Of a DNA stretch of 64,000 bases, positions 9,212 through 19,189 are shown one piece after another. A model generated the notes under the pieces. That model saw nothing but the letters and a program-made list of their open reading frames with translations. It was not told where the DNA came from and searched no databases. Numbering within the stretch: position 1 is the first letter of the stretch; each line of letters starts with the position of its first letter. Location: positions 558,001 through 622,000 of the forward strand of contig CAVZGE010000011.1 in NCBI GenBank assembly GCA_963774745.1, in the 5' to 3' direction. Both the position numbers and the translations under genes were made by a program. This DNA comes from Prado023 sp963774745 (GTDB lineage Bacteria; Actinomycetota; Actinomycetes; S36-B12; CAIYMF01).

Positions 9212-10581
9212 TTGGCTTCGCTCTCCGGGCTCGCCTTCGTCGTCGTCTCAGTTTCGCAATCTGCAGGACATCGATCTCTACTGGCACATCCTCGCTGGAT
9301 CCCAGATCGCGTCGGGAACGCCCGACCGACGCGCTGGGTAGCGACTGGTCGTACGCGCCCGACCCCAATGCCTGGACATCCACCCAGTGGTTGTCTGAAG
9401 TCATCCTTCACTACCTCCACGCCTGGGGAAGCTGGTCGGCGATGGCGGCCATCCGCGTGATCACCGCCAGTCGTGACGGTCGCGGTCGTGGCGGGACGAC
9501 CCTGAGGGGCCGCCCAGCAGCCCTCGCCGGCTTGCCCTATCTCGTGGCACTCACCGCGATTGCCTACGCCTCCCAGGAGCGGCCCCAGCAGGCCACATTC
9601 ATCGGCGCGGCCGCTCCTCGGTGGCGTCCTCAGTTCCGGGCTCGTGGGCCGAACTCCTCGCTGGTACCTCCTGGTTCTGGGCACGGTCGTCTGGGCCAAC
9701 CTCCACGGAGGCTGGGTTCTGGTTCCGCTGGTGCTGGGCAGTGCTCGCGGTCGGCCGCGCGTCGACCACGGCGTCAGGGACCGGAATGGCGTGGCAGCTC
9801 GCCGGGTCTGACTGCCCTGACTGTCGCTTGCGGCCTGGCAACGCCCGCGGGCTCGACGGGCGTGACAGCCGCCTTCAGGTTCAGGCAGGCGGCCGGCGCG
9901 ATCCAGGAATGGCAACTGACGCAGCCCCTCCACGTCTACGGCGTACTGACCGTCGCTCATGCTGTTCTTCGTCTGCATCGGGTGGGCCCGATCTCAGCGC
10001 GTGGCACTCTCCGAGATCCTCGCCTTCTTCGTCTGCCTGTTGTTCTCGTGGACCGCCTGGCGCAATGTCGCCCCGGGGATGGTCCTCGCTGCCCCCCTCG
10101 TGGCTCACCGCCTCACGGTGGCCTTCCCGAACGTGCGCAAGGACTGAACCACGATGGTCCGTACCGGTCGGCGTCGGCGCAGCCGTGCTGCTAGCCGTTG
10201 GAGCTTGGGATGCTGGTCGGCCGCGAGCACCTCCCTGAGGACGACTGGCCGGTCTCCCTGGCCCAACAGATCGCGACGCTCCCCGCCGGCCAACGAGTTC
10301 TCAACGACTACAACGCGGCAGGGCTTGTGCTCTTCTTCGGCGGTCCCAGGACGCAAGTGGGGATCGACGGTCGTACCGACAGATACGGCGCCCAGTACAT
10401 CGAGGACTACATCGGGCTGAGGACTCTCAAGGGCGACTGGGAGGCGATGTTGGAGCGGCTCGACCCCACCTCAGCCCTCTTCGAGGAGGACATGGCGATC
10501 GCGCACGTGCTCCAGGCCGAGCGCGGCTGGAGGGTCATCGGCCGAGACAGCGGGTGGGTGCTCCTGGTCCCCCCTGAGTGA
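9212..10581 (+). pseudogene. GT-C-like polytopic membrane protein, heavily frameshifted
   Basis: Eleven collinear coding segments in changing frames assemble into one protein. They include an N-terminal helix, NLQDIDLYWHILAGSQI, TSTQWLSEVILHYLHAWG, RPAALAGLPYLVALTAIAYA, ERPQQATF, VVWANLHGGWVLVPLVLG, LFFVCIGWARSQRVALSEIL and a C-terminal soluble part with VLNDYNAAGLVLFF and IDGRTDRYGAQYIEDY. The Asp-His loop, WLSE, RPQ, NLHG and DGRTD-Y signatures match uncharacterised actinobacterial GT-C/PMT-like membrane proteins. At least nine frame changes occur, by gain and by loss of bases, so I call it a pseudogene. Substrate is unknown. Confidence 0.7.
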
Positions 10582-10671
10582 CTGGGACACCACGTCGACC
10601 GAGATGCGACGCGGCCCCTCGCAGGTCGGTCGGCCAGCGTGGCCGGTGCGCCGACTGCCGTTGACACTTCC

Positions 10672-11112
10672 TCAGGGGCAGTGCGTCGCCGGACCCTGGC
10701 CTCCGGACCCCGCTCCCGACTCCGAGGCAGCGACCGCGAAGACGCTACGCTTCCCAGCCCAGGGAAGTACCACGACGAAGTCGCCCACCACAGCACCCGG
10801 CAACAACCGCGCGTTCGCAGCCTCTGCGGCGCCGACACGTATGCCTGGCGACGACGGGTCCCCACCTGACACCATGATCGGCCCCGGCTCAAAGGCCGGA
10901 TCCACGCGGCCGGCGACGCGCAGCCCTAGTGTCGATGCCTCGCACGACTGGATCAGGACGACAGGGCCGTCCGGCCGAGACAAGGCCGAGCTCACGTTGG
11001 CAACCGGGATGAAGACCCACTGCCCGTCGCTGCCGCTCGTCCCCGTGGATGACCAACTCAGACCGCTCACGAGGATGAGCCCACCTGCCAGCAGCGCGCC
11101 CAGCCACCTCAT
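10672..11112 (-). CDS. Small exported protein of unknown function
   Basis: 146 residues starting with a plausible signal peptide (MRWLGALLAGGLILVSGL) and no further membrane helix. Two cysteines (LIQSCEAS and the C-terminal ATHCP) could form a disulfide outside the cell. ATG at 11112 overlaps the stop of the DUF6541 gene, so the two are coupled and probably work together at the envelope. I recognise no family. Confidence 0.6.
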   Translation of the reverse strand: MRWLGALLAGGLILVSGLSWSSTGTSGSDGQWVFIPVANVSSALSRPDGPVVLIQSCEASTLGLRVAGRVDPAFEPGPIMVSGGDPSSPGIRVGAAEAANARLLPGAVVGDFVVVLPWAGKRSVFAVAASESGAGSGGQGPATHCP

Positions 11113-12998
11113 GAGGCCGGCTCGGCGCGATACCTCAGAACGGTCAACTCCGAGCCACGCAAGGCTACAGAGAACTGGCGCTGCTGGAGGATGTCCGGAA
11201 GCGAGTACCCCGTCATGCGGTTCCAGTACAAGGATGATGTCCCGACCACGACGTACTCAACGCCGAGATCGCTCATCGCAGCTGCCACTTCTGGCTCCTC
11301 GACCCTGGCCAGATTGCGGATTGCCTTCTCGTAGTCCGACGCTTCCTGCGAATGGTTCTCCGGATCCCAGAATGCCAAGACGATCGGCACGCGCGCCAGG
11401 GGGAACAGCAAGGCCCCACCGTCGCCCTCGAAGTTGAGGACTGTGCCGCCCGGCCGGACCCGGTCCGCCAGTTGCCGCGCGATGGCTGGTGAATCCCCGG
11501 CGCCCGCAAGAGTTGCAGCGAGAGACGCCCTTCGCATCGGTACCAGCTCCCGCGCGGGCAGCAGGATGCTGCCAGCCGTCACCACCAGCGCCGCCAGCGT
11601 CACGGCCACCCCGCCGCGCGCGCGAACGTGCGGCCACCCTTGGACGATGACGCTGAGTGTCAGACAGCCCAGGAGGATGATGCTGGGCGCGGCGATCAGG
11701 GAGACCCTGCCGATGGCCCCGTACCACGGGGCGGAGAGAGCCCTGAGCCACGGAGGAACGCCGGCCCCGGAGGCCACGACCCCCAGTCCGATGGGTATCG
11801 CCAGGGCGACGACGGGGAAGTACGAAAGCCCTCGCCGGTGGCTGACCCATAGACCGACGAGCACGAGAACCAACCAGATGAGGCCGACGACCGACGTCCG
11901 GCTCACCGGCACGAGAGCTGTGATGAGCGCTGCCTCAAGCAGTCCGAAAGTGTTGGGCTCATTCTCCCAATCCGATCCGCCCAGCACCCCGAGGAGGGGT
12001 CGTACATACGTCAGCGAGGCCCCCAACGCGACGGTTCCCGCAAGCGCTAGGGCGGCCCAAACCCCGGTAGTCAGGGCGGATCGCCGTTGCCACGCCCACG
12101 CGGGCAGACAGCACAGGGCGACGAACCCCAGGGCCACAGCCTCGGCTATGTGGAGGTAGAGCAAGCCGATTGCCCCCAGGAGCAGCGCAAGGGTCGTCCA
12201 GATGCCAGGCCTGCGCAGCCACCTCCAGAGGACCACGAGCCCGGTCGCGAAGAAGCCCGTCCCCATGAGGAGTGGGACCGCGCCGATGTTGAACGGAGCG
12301 GCCACCCCTGGCATCGCGACAACTGCGAAGCCTGCCATGGTCGCCAATCCAGTGTTGTCCGGATCCCAGAGTCGCGCCAGTGTGACGAGCGCAAGAGGCA
12401 GGGTGATGGCTGTCCCAAGCACAGCCGCGGCGGCTGTCACTCCTACCGCGTTCCACGTTGAGGTGGGCAGGGCCCACCCAAGAAGGGTATGAAGACCCAA
12501 TGGGTACCCACTGGCGGCCTCTTCCGGCGGGCCGACGGGCAATGCGCGGGTCACCAGGCGCGAATCCGAGGTCCGTAGGAACGCCACCTGCGCTACGTAG
12601 TAGGCGTGGTTCTTGAAATCTCGGTTCGGCAGGTAGAGCCCATAGCCAATAAGCGAGAACCACCACCCGGCACCTGCAGCGGTGACGATCAGCGCCGGGA
12701 TCTGCGCCTGACCAACGGCTTCCCTGACCCGCCAATCCTGCCGCGTCCGCCACCACGCCAGCCACCAGGCACCAATCAAGAGGGCAACCAGCTGAAGTGG
12801 GTGGAGCGGAATTCCCATGAGCCGCAGGGCCCAGGCGCACAGAGTGGTCAGCACGATTGCGTAGAGCGGCCCGATCGCAATTCGATGGATCCATTGGGCG
12901 CGGGTCGGAGCTGGCAGCAACCATGCGAGGGGAATCCCCAGTCCATACATTGCCGCGGCGGCAATGCTGAGCGCGGCGATCGTTTCCATGGTGGTCAT
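11109..12998 (-). CDS. DUF6541-like polytopic membrane protein
   Basis: About 629 residues with roughly 13 hydrophobic helices, then a C-terminal soluble domain (VLNFEGDGGALLFP, DLGVEYVVVGTSS). This matches the large DUF6541 actinobacterial membrane proteins, often near cell-surface glycan genes and resembling GT-C glycosyltransferases in layout. I chose ATG at 12998 (MTTMETIAALS), just before the first helix; the frame is open upstream to 13076 but that stretch is not family-like. Unlike the neighbouring GT-C pseudogene it is intact. Confidence 0.7.
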   Translation of the reverse strand: MTTMETIAALSIAAAAMYGLGIPLAWLLPAPTRAQWIHRIAIGPLYAIVLTTLCAWALRLMGIPLHPLQLVALLIGAWWLAWWRTRQDWRVREAVGQAQIPALIVTAAGAGWWFSLIGYGLYLPNRDFKNHAYYVAQVAFLRTSDSRLVTRALPVGPPEEAASGYPLGLHTLLGWALPTSTWNAVGVTAAAAVLGTAITLPLALVTLARLWDPDNTGLATMAGFAVVAMPGVAAPFNIGAVPLLMGTGFFATGLVVLWRWLRRPGIWTTLALLLGAIGLLYLHIAEAVALGFVALCCLPAWAWQRRSALTTGVWAALALAGTVALGASLTYVRPLLGVLGGSDWENEPNTFGLLEAALITALVPVSRTSVVGLIWLVLVLVGLWVSHRRGLSYFPVVALAIPIGLGVVASGAGVPPWLRALSAPWYGAIGRVSLIAAPSIILLGCLTLSVIVQGWPHVRARGGVAVTLAALVVTAGSILLPARELVPMRRASLAATLAGAGDSPAIARQLADRVRPGGTVLNFEGDGGALLFPLARVPIVLAFWDPENHSQEASDYEKAIRNLARVEEPEVAAAMSDLGVEYVVVGTSSLYWNRMTGYSLPDILQQRQFSVALRGSELTVLRYRAEPAS

Positions 12999-13125
12999 TG
13001 CCCGCGGAATCCGATCGCCGCTTGTCCGACAGGCCGAATGATAGATACAACGGCTTCGAGGGAACCCGTGATGCAACGCACGTCGGCCCCACCGGGGGTC
13101 TCCGACCCCCCACCCCCCATTCGAC

Positions 13126-14034
13126 TCACCCCAGCCACTCCCGCCACCAGCGGTCCACCAGCTCCGGGTGCTCCATCATCGCCACGTGCCCCGAGTCCGG
13201 GATGACCATCACGTGCGCGACCGAGAACTCCTTGGTGGCGCGGTGTGCCGCCTTCGGGTCGACGAGCTTGTCCTTGCGCCCGTACACCAGCAGCGTCGGC
13301 GCCTCCACCCAGCGGGCCAGCGCCCACGGCCGCTCCGGACCGCGGTCCAGGTACGTGGCCAGCAGCCCCTGCGTCGAGCCGACGAACGCGTCCCGGATCC
13401 ACGGCAGCTCGTCGCGCCGCCGCGCCTCCTCCTCGGCCTCGGCGCGTCGCTGCGGGTGCAGCCGCGACGGGTCGGCGAAGCAGAGGTCGAACGTCGCCTG
13501 CACGCGCTGGTGCGCCTCCACCTTCTGGTACCGGTTGAACAGCACGCTGCCCACTCGCGGCACCGCCATCACCGGGATGTGGATGTTCGACAGGTGCGGG
13601 CGCAGGTCGGGCAGCGCCGGCGAGATCAGGCACAGCGTGCGCACCAGGTCCGCCCGCCGAGCGGCCACCTGCAGCGCGACCGCCCCGCCCATCGAGTTGC
13701 CGAACAGGTGCACAGGCTGACCGGGGAACAGTGCCTCGATCGTCGCCGCCACCGCGCCGGCGTGGGCCGGGATGGAGTAGTCGCCGTCGGCCAGCGGAGG
13801 CGTCGCCCCGAACCCGGGCAGGTCCAGCGACACGCACTCGAGCCGGTCGGCCAGCCCCTCGGCCAGGTCCACCCAGTTCAGCGAGTTGCCGCCAAGTCCA
13901 TGGACCAGGACAGCCGGTTCGTGCGGCCCGGAACCCCGCACCGGCGTGCGCCGCACGGCGATCTCCCCGACGGCTGTCGCGACCATGTCGACCGGCGCCG
14001 GCGCGGGCAGTGGATCGGGTAGCTCATTCGTCAC
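13126..14034 (-). CDS. Alpha/beta hydrolase
   Basis: 302 residues from a GTG at 14034 (MTNELPDPLPAPAP). Oxyanion region LVHGLGGNSLNW, nucleophile elbow GNSMGG, acid in YGRKDKLVD and catalytic His in DSGHVAMMEHP make a complete triad of the alpha/beta hydrolase fold. Substrate cannot be read from sequence. No ribosome site is seen; TACCCT about 8 bases upstream could be a -10 of a leaderless transcript. The frame is open further upstream but lacks conservation-like content. Confidence 0.85.
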   Translation of the reverse strand: MTNELPDPLPAPAPVDMVATAVGEIAVRRTPVRGSGPHEPAVLVHGLGGNSLNWVDLAEGLADRLECVSLDLPGFGATPPLADGDYSIPAHAGAVAATIEALFPGQPVHLFGNSMGGAVALQVAARRADLVRTLCLISPALPDLRPHLSNIHIPVMAVPRVGSVLFNRYQKVEAHQRVQATFDLCFADPSRLHPQRRAEAEEEARRRDELPWIRDAFVGSTQGLLATYLDRGPERPWALARWVEAPTLLVYGRKDKLVDPKAAHRATKEFSVAHVMVIPDSGHVAMMEHPELVDRWWREWLG

Positions 14035-14152
14035 GATCGAAGGGTACGACCCCACCACCCACGCTCGCGGCTCAGTTGTGGCTAACGCCTGCCCTCCCAC
14101 TCCCAGGACCGCGAGGCGCGGGTCACTTGTGGCGTCCCCGACCCCCCGGGGC

Positions 14153-15097
14153 TCAGCCCAGAACGTCGGTGGTGGCGCGGTTGCGCCCCGCACGCTTGGA
14201 CCGGTACATCAGCTGGTCGGCGCGCTCGACCAGGTCGGCCGTCGACTCCCCCGGGCGGGCCAGCGTGGCTCCGACCGATGCCGTGACCCGCAGCCTGGTG
14301 CCTGCGTGGTCGAGCCAGGAGGTCGCGACGAGCATCCTGACCCGTTCGGCCGCGGAGGCCAGGCCCGCGGCGTCCACACCCGGCATCAGGGCGAGGAACT
14401 CCTCCCCGCCCCAGCGGATCGGCAGGTCGCCGCGGCGCAGGGCGGTGGCCATGGAGCGGCCCACCATGCGCAGGACCTTGTCCCCAGCCGGGTGGCCGTG
14501 GGAGTCGTTGATCGCCTTGAAGTGGTCCACGTCGACGAAGAGCACCCCGAGGCTGGCCTCCCCGGCTGCGACCGCGGCGACCAGCGTGGTCAGGTGCAGC
14601 TCGCCCAGGTGCCGGGCGGGCAACCCGGTGACGGGGTCGTCGGAGCTGTTGAGCGCGCGCCGCTCGAGCTCCGCGTACGGGCTGTTGGTGCGCACCGAGA
14701 ACACCTCGGCGCTGCCGACGATCCGCCCCTCGGGGTCGGTCAGCGGGTGGGCGCGCACGGTCACAGCCACGCGGTGGCCGTCCTTGTGGTGCAGGTACAC
14801 CTCGGCCGTGCGGGGCTGACCGTCGGCCATCACCGCCCCCAGCGGGCATCCGCCCTGGCAGAGCTGGCATCCCTCGCCGTCGACATGGCGCAGCAGCCCC
14901 GCGGAGCACGCCCGGCCCAGGACCTCTTCGGAGGTGTACCCGGTGAGCTGGGTGGCGCCGGTGTTCCAGTACGTGATCCGTCGACCGAGGTTGACGAAGT
15001 ACACCCCGTCGGAGACGTGCTCGAGCAGGCCGATGTACACGGAGCCCGGATAGTTGGCGCGGTCCACAGTCCCTCCGACATCAGGGGCCGCGACCAC
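14153..15097 (-). CDS. PAS-GGDEF diguanylate cyclase
   Basis: 314 residues. The PAS domain (about 20-140) has YWNTGATQLTGY and a Cys-rich stretch GEGCQLCQGGCPLG at 75-88. The GGDEF domain has the active motif GGEEF at 230-234 and an inhibitory site RRGD at 221-224, five residues ahead, so it should make c-di-GMP under product control. No membrane helix is visible, so it is predicted cytosolic. It is divergent from the kinase operon at 15243, with about 145 bases between. Confidence 0.92.
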   Translation of the reverse strand: MVAAPDVGGTVDRANYPGSVYIGLLEHVSDGVYFVNLGRRITYWNTGATQLTGYTSEEVLGRACSAGLLRHVDGEGCQLCQGGCPLGAVMADGQPRTAEVYLHHKDGHRVAVTVRAHPLTDPEGRIVGSAEVFSVRTNSPYAELERRALNSSDDPVTGLPARHLGELHLTTLVAAVAAGEASLGVLFVDVDHFKAINDSHGHPAGDKVLRMVGRSMATALRRGDLPIRWGGEEFLALMPGVDAAGLASAAERVRMLVATSWLDHAGTRLRVTASVGATLARPGESTADLVERADQLMYRSKRAGRNRATTDVLG

Positions 15098-15242
15098 CCG
15101 TCACCGCCGGCAACGGCACGGGCGACGGACCCGGACACGGTGATCCTAGGTCCTGCCCCCAGCCAGCGGTGCAGCAGACCACGGACGTCACCCGTCCGCC
15201 GAGTTCCTCAAGGCGACAGGGTGCGCGGTCGATTGAAAGGCC

Positions 15243-16949
15243 ATGGTCGCCTCGACAGCGCCGCCCCGACGAATGCCCGCGCTCTGGGCGATCCAACTGG
15301 GCGTCGGCGTGGCAGCCGTGGCGGCGTACTTCTTCCTGGTGCCCGAGCAGCTGATCGACCCGGCCTTCGTCCTGATCGGCGTGGTCCAGGTCCTGTGCGT
15401 GCTGCTCGGCGTGCACCTGTGGAAGCCGCCGTCCAGGGCACCGTGGTACCTGCTGGCCCTGGGGCTCGCGTGCTACGTCTTCGGTGACCTCGTCTTCATC
15501 ACGCTGACGGCCCAGACGGGCTCCGAGCCCCCCTTCCCGTCTGCGGCCGATGTTCCCTACTACCTGCTGTACCCCCTCCTGGGCGCCTCGCTGTTCCTCA
15601 CCCTGCGGCGTCAGATGCCCGGTCGGGACCGTGCCGGGCTCGTCGACGCGGCCCTCATCACGGTTGCGGCCGCGGTCCTGTCGTGGACCTTCCTGATGGC
15701 CCCGTACGCCACTGATCGCTCGCTGGGGATGCTCGAGAAGGTCGCCTCGATCGGCTATCCGCTCGGGGACCTGCTCCTGATCGCGCTGCTGGCCCGCCTG
15801 CTGCTCACCCCGGGCAGGCGGGTCGTCACGTTCCGCCTGCTCGTGGCTGCCCTCGTCATGAACCTGGTCGCGGACGTGGTCTACGCCGTTCAGTCCCTGG
15901 CCGGCACGTACCAGTCCGGCAGCCTGGTGGACGCCGGATGGCTGCTGGCTTACGTGCTGTTCGGCACTGCCGCGCTGCACCCGTCCATGCGCGAGTACGG
16001 CCAGCGTGCCACTGGTGAGCAGCAGGCCTCCCGCCGGCGCGTGGTGGCGATGGCAGCCGCGGCCCTGACCGCCCCGGCCCTGATCGCGGTCCGGGCCCTC
16101 CAGGGCGACTACACCGAGATCACCGCCATCGCGGCCGGGTGCATCGTCATGTTCCTCCTCGTCCTGCTCCGGATGAGTGGGCTGCTCGACGAGGTCGAGT
16201 CCCAGCACGTCCAGCTGCAGACGGCATTCGCAGACCTGGAACAGGCGCAGTCCGATCGCAAGCTGCTGCTCGACGCGACGATCCACTCCGCGCAGGAGGA
16301 GCGGATCCGCCTGGCTGCCCACCTGCACGACGGCCCGATCCAGCGCCTGGCATCCGTGTCCCTGACGCTGGACCGCGCCATGCTGCGCCTCGACCGAGGG
16401 GAGACGGTCGTTGCCGGGGACCTGCTCGAGCGGGGTCAGGGGGAGCTGCAGGGCGAGGTCGACGCGCTACGACGGATGATGAGCGAGCTGCGCCCCCCCA
16501 TCCTGGACGAGGTCGGCTTCGAGGCCGGGGTCAGGGACCTGGTGGACGACTTCGCCCGGCGCACGCACGTCGACGGTCGGGTCGAAGGGGTCCTGACCCT
16601 TCCCCTGGCGGACGACACCGAGACCGCCCTCTACCAGGTGGTCCACGAGGCGTTGTGGAACGTGGCCAAGCACGCTGGGGCCACCACCGTGGAGATCGAG
16701 CTGCACGACCTGGGTGGCATCGTCGAGCTCACGGTGGCCGACGACGGCAAGGGGTTCCGGCCGGCCACCTCCTCGTCCCTGCTGCGCGACGGGCACTTCG
16801 GGTTGGTGGGCATGCGCGAGCGCCTGGCGTCCGCCGGAGGGGTCCTCGTGGTCGAATCGGTGCCCGGTGCCGGGACGCGGCTGACGGCGCGGGTCCCCCG
16901 ACCCGCTGACCAGGGAACTCAGGCCGGGACCTGGGAGGGGGCCGCATGA
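15243..16949 (+). CDS. NarL-type membrane sensor histidine kinase
   Basis: 568 residues. About nine hydrophobic helices fill residues 15-310, with no extracellular domain of note, suggesting an intramembrane sensor. A coiled stretch leads to the HisKA_3 box EERIRLAAHLHDGPIQ with phospho-His 362, then HATPase motifs (EALWNVAKHAG, ADDGKGF). Its stop overlaps the start of a receiver protein by 4 bases, so that is its likely partner. Confidence 0.9.
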   Translation: MVASTAPPRRMPALWAIQLGVGVAAVAAYFFLVPEQLIDPAFVLIGVVQVLCVLLGVHLWKPPSRAPWYLLALGLACYVFGDLVFITLTAQTGSEPPFPSAADVPYYLLYPLLGASLFLTLRRQMPGRDRAGLVDAALITVAAAVLSWTFLMAPYATDRSLGMLEKVASIGYPLGDLLLIALLARLLLTPGRRVVTFRLLVAALVMNLVADVVYAVQSLAGTYQSGSLVDAGWLLAYVLFGTAALHPSMREYGQRATGEQQASRRRVVAMAAAALTAPALIAVRALQGDYTEITAIAAGCIVMFLLVLLRMSGLLDEVESQHVQLQTAFADLEQAQSDRKLLLDATIHSAQEERIRLAAHLHDGPIQRLASVSLTLDRAMLRLDRGETVVAGDLLERGQGELQGEVDALRRMMSELRPPILDEVGFEAGVRDLVDDFARRTHVDGRVEGVLTLPLADDTETALYQVVHEALWNVAKHAGATTVEIELHDLGGIVELTVADDGKGFRPATSSSLLRDGHFGLVGMRERLASAGGVLVVESVPGAGTRLTARVPRPADQGTQAGTWEGAA

Positions 16950-17317
16950 TCCGGATCCTTGTCGTCGACGACGACCCCGGCCTGCGCCGGGAGCTCACGC
17001 TGCTGCTCGGGGAGGCGGGCTACGACGTCGTGGCCGAGGCAGCCAGCGGTTGCCAGGGCGTCGCCCTCGCGCGGCTCACCCAACCAGACGTCGTGATCAG
17101 CGACCTGCGGATGCCCGGCGACATCAACGGCCTGGACCTCGCCGCCGAGCTCGGGGGCGAGGTCCCCGTGATCATCCTGACCGCGTACGACGATCAGGGC
17201 CTTCAGGCGCGCATCCGGGAGACCGGTGCCACGTTCCTGGTCAAGGGCTGCCGGTCCCGCACGATCTTCGCCGCCGTGGAGCGGGTCGCGATCTCGGACG
17301 CAAGCATCCCCGCATGA
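16946..17317 (+). CDS. Stand-alone receiver (CheY-like) domain protein
   Basis: 123 residues, one receiver domain only. Acidic pocket DDD at 8-10, phosphoacceptor Asp53 in VVISDLRMPG, Thr79 and Lys100 are all present. A NarL-type kinase usually pairs with a receiver-HTH regulator, but no HTH is encoded here. Both ends overlap neighbours by 4 bases. Output is probably through protein contact, perhaps the GGDEF-EAL protein encoded next (inference). Confidence 0.9.
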   Translation: MIRILVVDDDPGLRRELTLLLGEAGYDVVAEAASGCQGVALARLTQPDVVISDLRMPGDINGLDLAAELGGEVPVIILTAYDDQGLQARIRETGATFLVKGCRSRTIFAAVERVAISDASIPA

Positions 17318-19092
17318 TCCTGGGTCCGCTGCCGGCCCGGGTTCCCCTGGGAGCGACCGCGATCTCTGCGGTCGTCGGTGCGAAACGGTCGATGGCCCTC
17401 GCGTCCCCCCGGCGCCGCGCTGCCGCCAGTGAGTCGGACGAACGGGCCGAGCGTCGGCTGCGCGCCCTGGTGTCCTCGACTCCGGACATGGTGGTGATCG
17501 TCGAGCCGGACGGACTCGTCCGGTACTGCTCCCCCGCGCTCGACAGCATCCTGGGCCACCCCCAGGGGTGGCTCCTGGGGCGGATGGTCGATGAGATCCT
17601 TCCCGGCTTCGACGCTCACCAACCCGGGCGCCCTCCCGCACGTGTCCCCTCGTCGCTGTGCGCCGCACCGGCCAGGGAATGGCGGCTGGTCACGCGCTCA
17701 GGTGCCGACGTGGTCGTGGAGGGCCACTGCGCCGACCTGGGCCCCGACGGCGTCGTGCTGACCATGCGCGAGGTCGCGCACCAGCGCAACCTGGAGAAGC
17801 AGCTGCATCGACTCGAGCGCACCGACCCCCTCACAGGTGCCGCCAACCGGGTCCAGCTGCGCAGGCGGCTCGCCGAGGTCCTGGCCTCCGACGCACCCGT
17901 CGGGGCCCTGCTCATCCTCGACCTCGACGACTTCAGGCTGGTCAACGAGCTGTACGGCCACACGCACGGGGATCAACTGCTCATCGAGGCAACCCGCCGG
18001 CTGCAGATCGTCGCCGACCAGTTCGAGGGCGCCTGCCTCGCCCGGCTCGGCGGCGACGAGTTCGCCCTCCTGCTGCCCGACGTCAGCCTGCCCGAGATGC
18101 GCTGGGTGTGCGCCGGCCTGCTCAACCGGCTGCGACAGCCGGTGTCGCTCGGGCCCGCCGAGCTCGAGGTGGGCATCAGCATCGGCCTGGTCGTGCTGGA
18201 CCGGGATCGGCACGACGTCGACGACGCCCTGCGTGACGGCGACCTCGCCGCGCACGCGGCGAAGGCGTCCGGCAAGAACCGTTGGACGCTCTTCGTGCCG
18301 GCCATGCATCACGATCTGGTCGCACGCCTGACGTTGGAGGGTGAGCTCACGGTCGCACTCGACGAGGACCAGCTCGAGGTGCACTACCAGCCGATGGTCC
18401 GCCTCGAGGACCAGGGGATCGCCGGCGTGGAGGCGCTCGTCCGCTGGAACCACCCCACCCGCGGCCTGGTAACCCCCGACGAGTTCATCCAGGCAGCCGA
18501 GCGCGGCTCGCTCATCCACCGGCTCGGGGGCTGGGTCCTGAGCGCCGCGTGCCAGCAGCTCGTCGACTGGTCGGCACAGCTGGGCCAGCAGGCCCCGCGC
18601 GAGGTGGCGGTCAACGTGAGCCCGCGCCAGCTCCTCGACCCACGCTTCACCGACACCGTCGCCCAGGCGCTGGCAGCGACCGGCCTGGATCCCAAGCGCC
18701 TCGTCCTGGAGATCACCGAGAGCACAGCAATGGGCCCCAAGAGCCAGGAGCAGCTGCTGGCCCTGCGCGCGACCGGCGTCCGCCTGGCGATCGACGACTT
18801 CGGCACCGGGCACTCGTCGCTGGCCCGCCTCGCGGCGCTGCCGATCGACACGCTGAAGGTCGACCGGTCGTTCGTCCAGGCGATCCCCGGCACGGGCGAC
18901 GCCCCCCTCGTCCGCGCGATGGTCGCGATGGCCCACAGCCTCGACCTGTCGGTCGTGGCCGAGGGCATCGAGACCGAGCGCCAGCGTGACTACCTGGCCG
19001 GGCTGGGGTGCGAGCACGGCCAGGGCTACCTGTTCTCACGTCCCGTGCCGGCCGCCGGGTTGGCCCGGCTCCTGGCCGGCGCGGTCGCCTGA
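17314..19092 (+). CDS. PAS-GGDEF-EAL c-di-GMP enzyme
   Basis: 592 residues from ATG at 17314, overlapping the receiver stop. A PAS domain (about 45-150, STPDMVVIVEPDG) is followed by GGDEF with intact motif at 246-250 but no RxxD inhibitory site. The EAL domain has EALVRW at 373-378, and DDFGTGHSSL and EGIE later, so it looks catalytically complete. It could make or break c-di-GMP. The frame is open upstream through the receiver gene, but the overlap start fits the domain borders. Confidence 0.93.
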   Translation: MILGPLPARVPLGATAISAVVGAKRSMALASPRRRAAASESDERAERRLRALVSSTPDMVVIVEPDGLVRYCSPALDSILGHPQGWLLGRMVDEILPGFDAHQPGRPPARVPSSLCAAPAREWRLVTRSGADVVVEGHCADLGPDGVVLTMREVAHQRNLEKQLHRLERTDPLTGAANRVQLRRRLAEVLASDAPVGALLILDLDDFRLVNELYGHTHGDQLLIEATRRLQIVADQFEGACLARLGGDEFALLLPDVSLPEMRWVCAGLLNRLRQPVSLGPAELEVGISIGLVVLDRDRHDVDDALRDGDLAAHAAKASGKNRWTLFVPAMHHDLVARLTLEGELTVALDEDQLEVHYQPMVRLEDQGIAGVEALVRWNHPTRGLVTPDEFIQAAERGSLIHRLGGWVLSAACQQLVDWSAQLGQQAPREVAVNVSPRQLLDPRFTDTVAQALAATGLDPKRLVLEITESTAMGPKSQEQLLALRATGVRLAIDDFGTGHSSLARLAALPIDTLKVDRSFVQAIPGTGDAPLVRAMVAMAHSLDLSVVAEGIETERQRDYLAGLGCEHGQGYLFSRPVPAAGLARLLAGAVA

Positions 19093-19189
19093 CCCGGACC
19101 GACGGGCGGGCGGGCGTGACGTGCTCCCCTGACGCCTGTCACCGGGATGGCGGTTGACACCGGCGATCTGACAAGTCGAGAGTTCAGCC

